Shown piece after piece: positions 4,901 through 5,469 of a stretch of 5,469 nucleotides of DNA. Numbering within the stretch: the stretch's first letter is position 1; the number at the start of each line of letters is the position of its first letter. The DNA is from an uncultured Rhodospirillaceae bacterium (lineage in GTDB: Bacteria; Pseudomonadota; Alphaproteobacteria; Rhodospirillales; UBA2165), in NCBI GenBank assembly GCA_913054205.1, contig CAJXJM010000197.1, positions 1 through 5,469 on the forward strand, written 5' to 3'. A program made the position numbers and the translations under genes. The notes under the pieces were generated by a model. The model worked only from the letters and a program-made list of their open reading frames with translations. It searched no databases and was not told the DNA's origin.

Positions 4901-5469
4901 ATCTCGTCTGGATCTTCCAAGCTCAAATCGTCTTCAGGTTGATCTTCGAGGCCGTGTTCTTTTTTGTGTTCTTCTGCTTCTTCGCGGAGTGCCTCGCGTC
5001 CTTTTAAGTAATCTGCCGTGGTACGAAGTTCCGGCCGGTCACCAACCGCCATCGGTGTATTTGGATCGTCAAATTGCTCTGTCACGCGGCAATCGGGGCA
5101 CATTTTGATGCGCTCGAGTGCAGCATCATCAGAAAACATCGAATGGCCGCGTAGCTTTTCAACCATCTGATCAATCGATGATTTTACGCCAAACGGCTCG
5201 CCGCATTTGACGCATTCAAAAGGTTCTTCTTCTTTAACGATGACAGCAACACGCGCGTCTTTATCAAAATTAAATCTTGGGTCCAACGTGATCACTGATT
5301 CCGGGCAAATTGTTTTGCAGAGCCCACACTGCACGCAGGCGGTTTCGGTAAAAGTAAATTGCGGGCTGTCCGGATTGTCTTTGAGCGCTCCGGTTGGACA
5401 GGCGGCCACGCAGGATAAACACAGCGTGCAGCTATCGACATTCACATCGATGGTGCCAAAAGGTGCCCC
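4897..5469 (-). CDS. 4Fe-4S ferredoxin-type protein, C-terminal part (5' end outside window)
   Basis: The frame is open to the window edge and gives 190 visible residues, starting GAPFGTIDV. The visible protein has two complete 4Fe-4S motifs, C14xxC17xxC20xxxC24P and C45xxC48xxC51xxxC55P, so it binds two [4Fe-4S] clusters and should transfer electrons. A second module follows with two CxxC pairs, C86-VK-C89 and C124-PD-C127, which could bind a metal ion or a further cluster. The tail from about 150 on is highly charged and acidic (EEAEEHKKEHG...). The GTG at 5443-5445 is in frame, but the preceding codons (GAPFGTID) fit the family, so the gene almost certainly starts beyond the window. From memory, such proteins are much longer, with further ferredoxin clusters upstream, and occur next to formate dehydrogenase genes and a TorD-like chaperone. 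It faces the DUF6352/DUF6494 pair, sharing a CTAG across both stops. A cytoplasmic location is assumed because no membrane segment is visible. Confidence 0.9.
   Translation of the reverse strand, partial: GAPFGTIDVNVDSCTLCLSCVAACPTGALKDNPDSPQFTFTETACVQCGLCKTICPESVITLDPRFNFDKDARVAVIVKEEEPFECVKCGEPFGVKSSIDQMVEKLRGHSMFSDDAALERIKMCPDCRVTEQFDDPNTPMAVGDRPELRTTADYLKGREALREEAEEHKKEHGLEDQPEDDLSLEDPDEI

Noticed and set aside
4897..5469. Ferredoxin as redox partner of the P450
   Set aside because: It is a multi-cluster 4Fe-4S protein more than 3 kb away, on the other strand and in a different gene context. P450 partners of this type are usually 2Fe-2S or 3Fe-4S ferredoxins.

Overview
The window looks like a moderately AT-rich alphaproteobacterial chromosome segment. 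The main reason is the right end, where two small families of unknown function (DUF6352-like and DUF6494-like) meet a multi-cluster 4Fe-4S ferredoxin. As I recall, this set accompanies formate dehydrogenase gene clusters in alpha- and betaproteobacteria. All family names come from reading the translations, without database searches.

Layout from left to right. (1) 30-267, minus strand: a broken remnant of a winged-helix/TolB-like regulator, with the two domains in different frames and both ends lost. (2) 303-327: a perfect 9-bp dyad in front of a complete cytochrome P450 gene (368-1669). The P450 resembles the heme domain of the CYP116 family but has no fused reductase and no redox partner nearby. 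(3) 1670-2027: a gene-poor stretch with three copies of an imperfect 24-25-nt palindrome at 46-47-nt spacing, then a promoter-like TTGACA. (4) 2028-3135: a probable two-gene operon for an exported Met-rich protein (DUF7482-like) and a small exported cytochrome c, closed by an 11-bp perfect inverted repeat. (5) 3259-3476: the severed C-terminal domain of an acyl-CoA synthetase. (6) 3651-4900: the DUF6352-like and DUF6494-like genes as a tight pair. Their end overlaps by 4 nt the end of the convergent ferredoxin gene, which runs out of the window on the minus strand.

The left two thirds (to about 3500) reads as accessory DNA, with two gene remnants, an orphan P450, a repeat cluster and a metal/redox-looking gene pair. 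The right third looks like conserved, intact metabolic DNA. The most interesting items are the orphan CYP116-like P450 with its dyad, the regularly spaced palindromes, the Met-rich protein/cytochrome c pair, and the DUF6352/DUF6494 pair convergent with the ferredoxin. Nothing here proves a new system. The Met-rich/cytochrome pair and the DUF pair are the best candidates for undescribed function.
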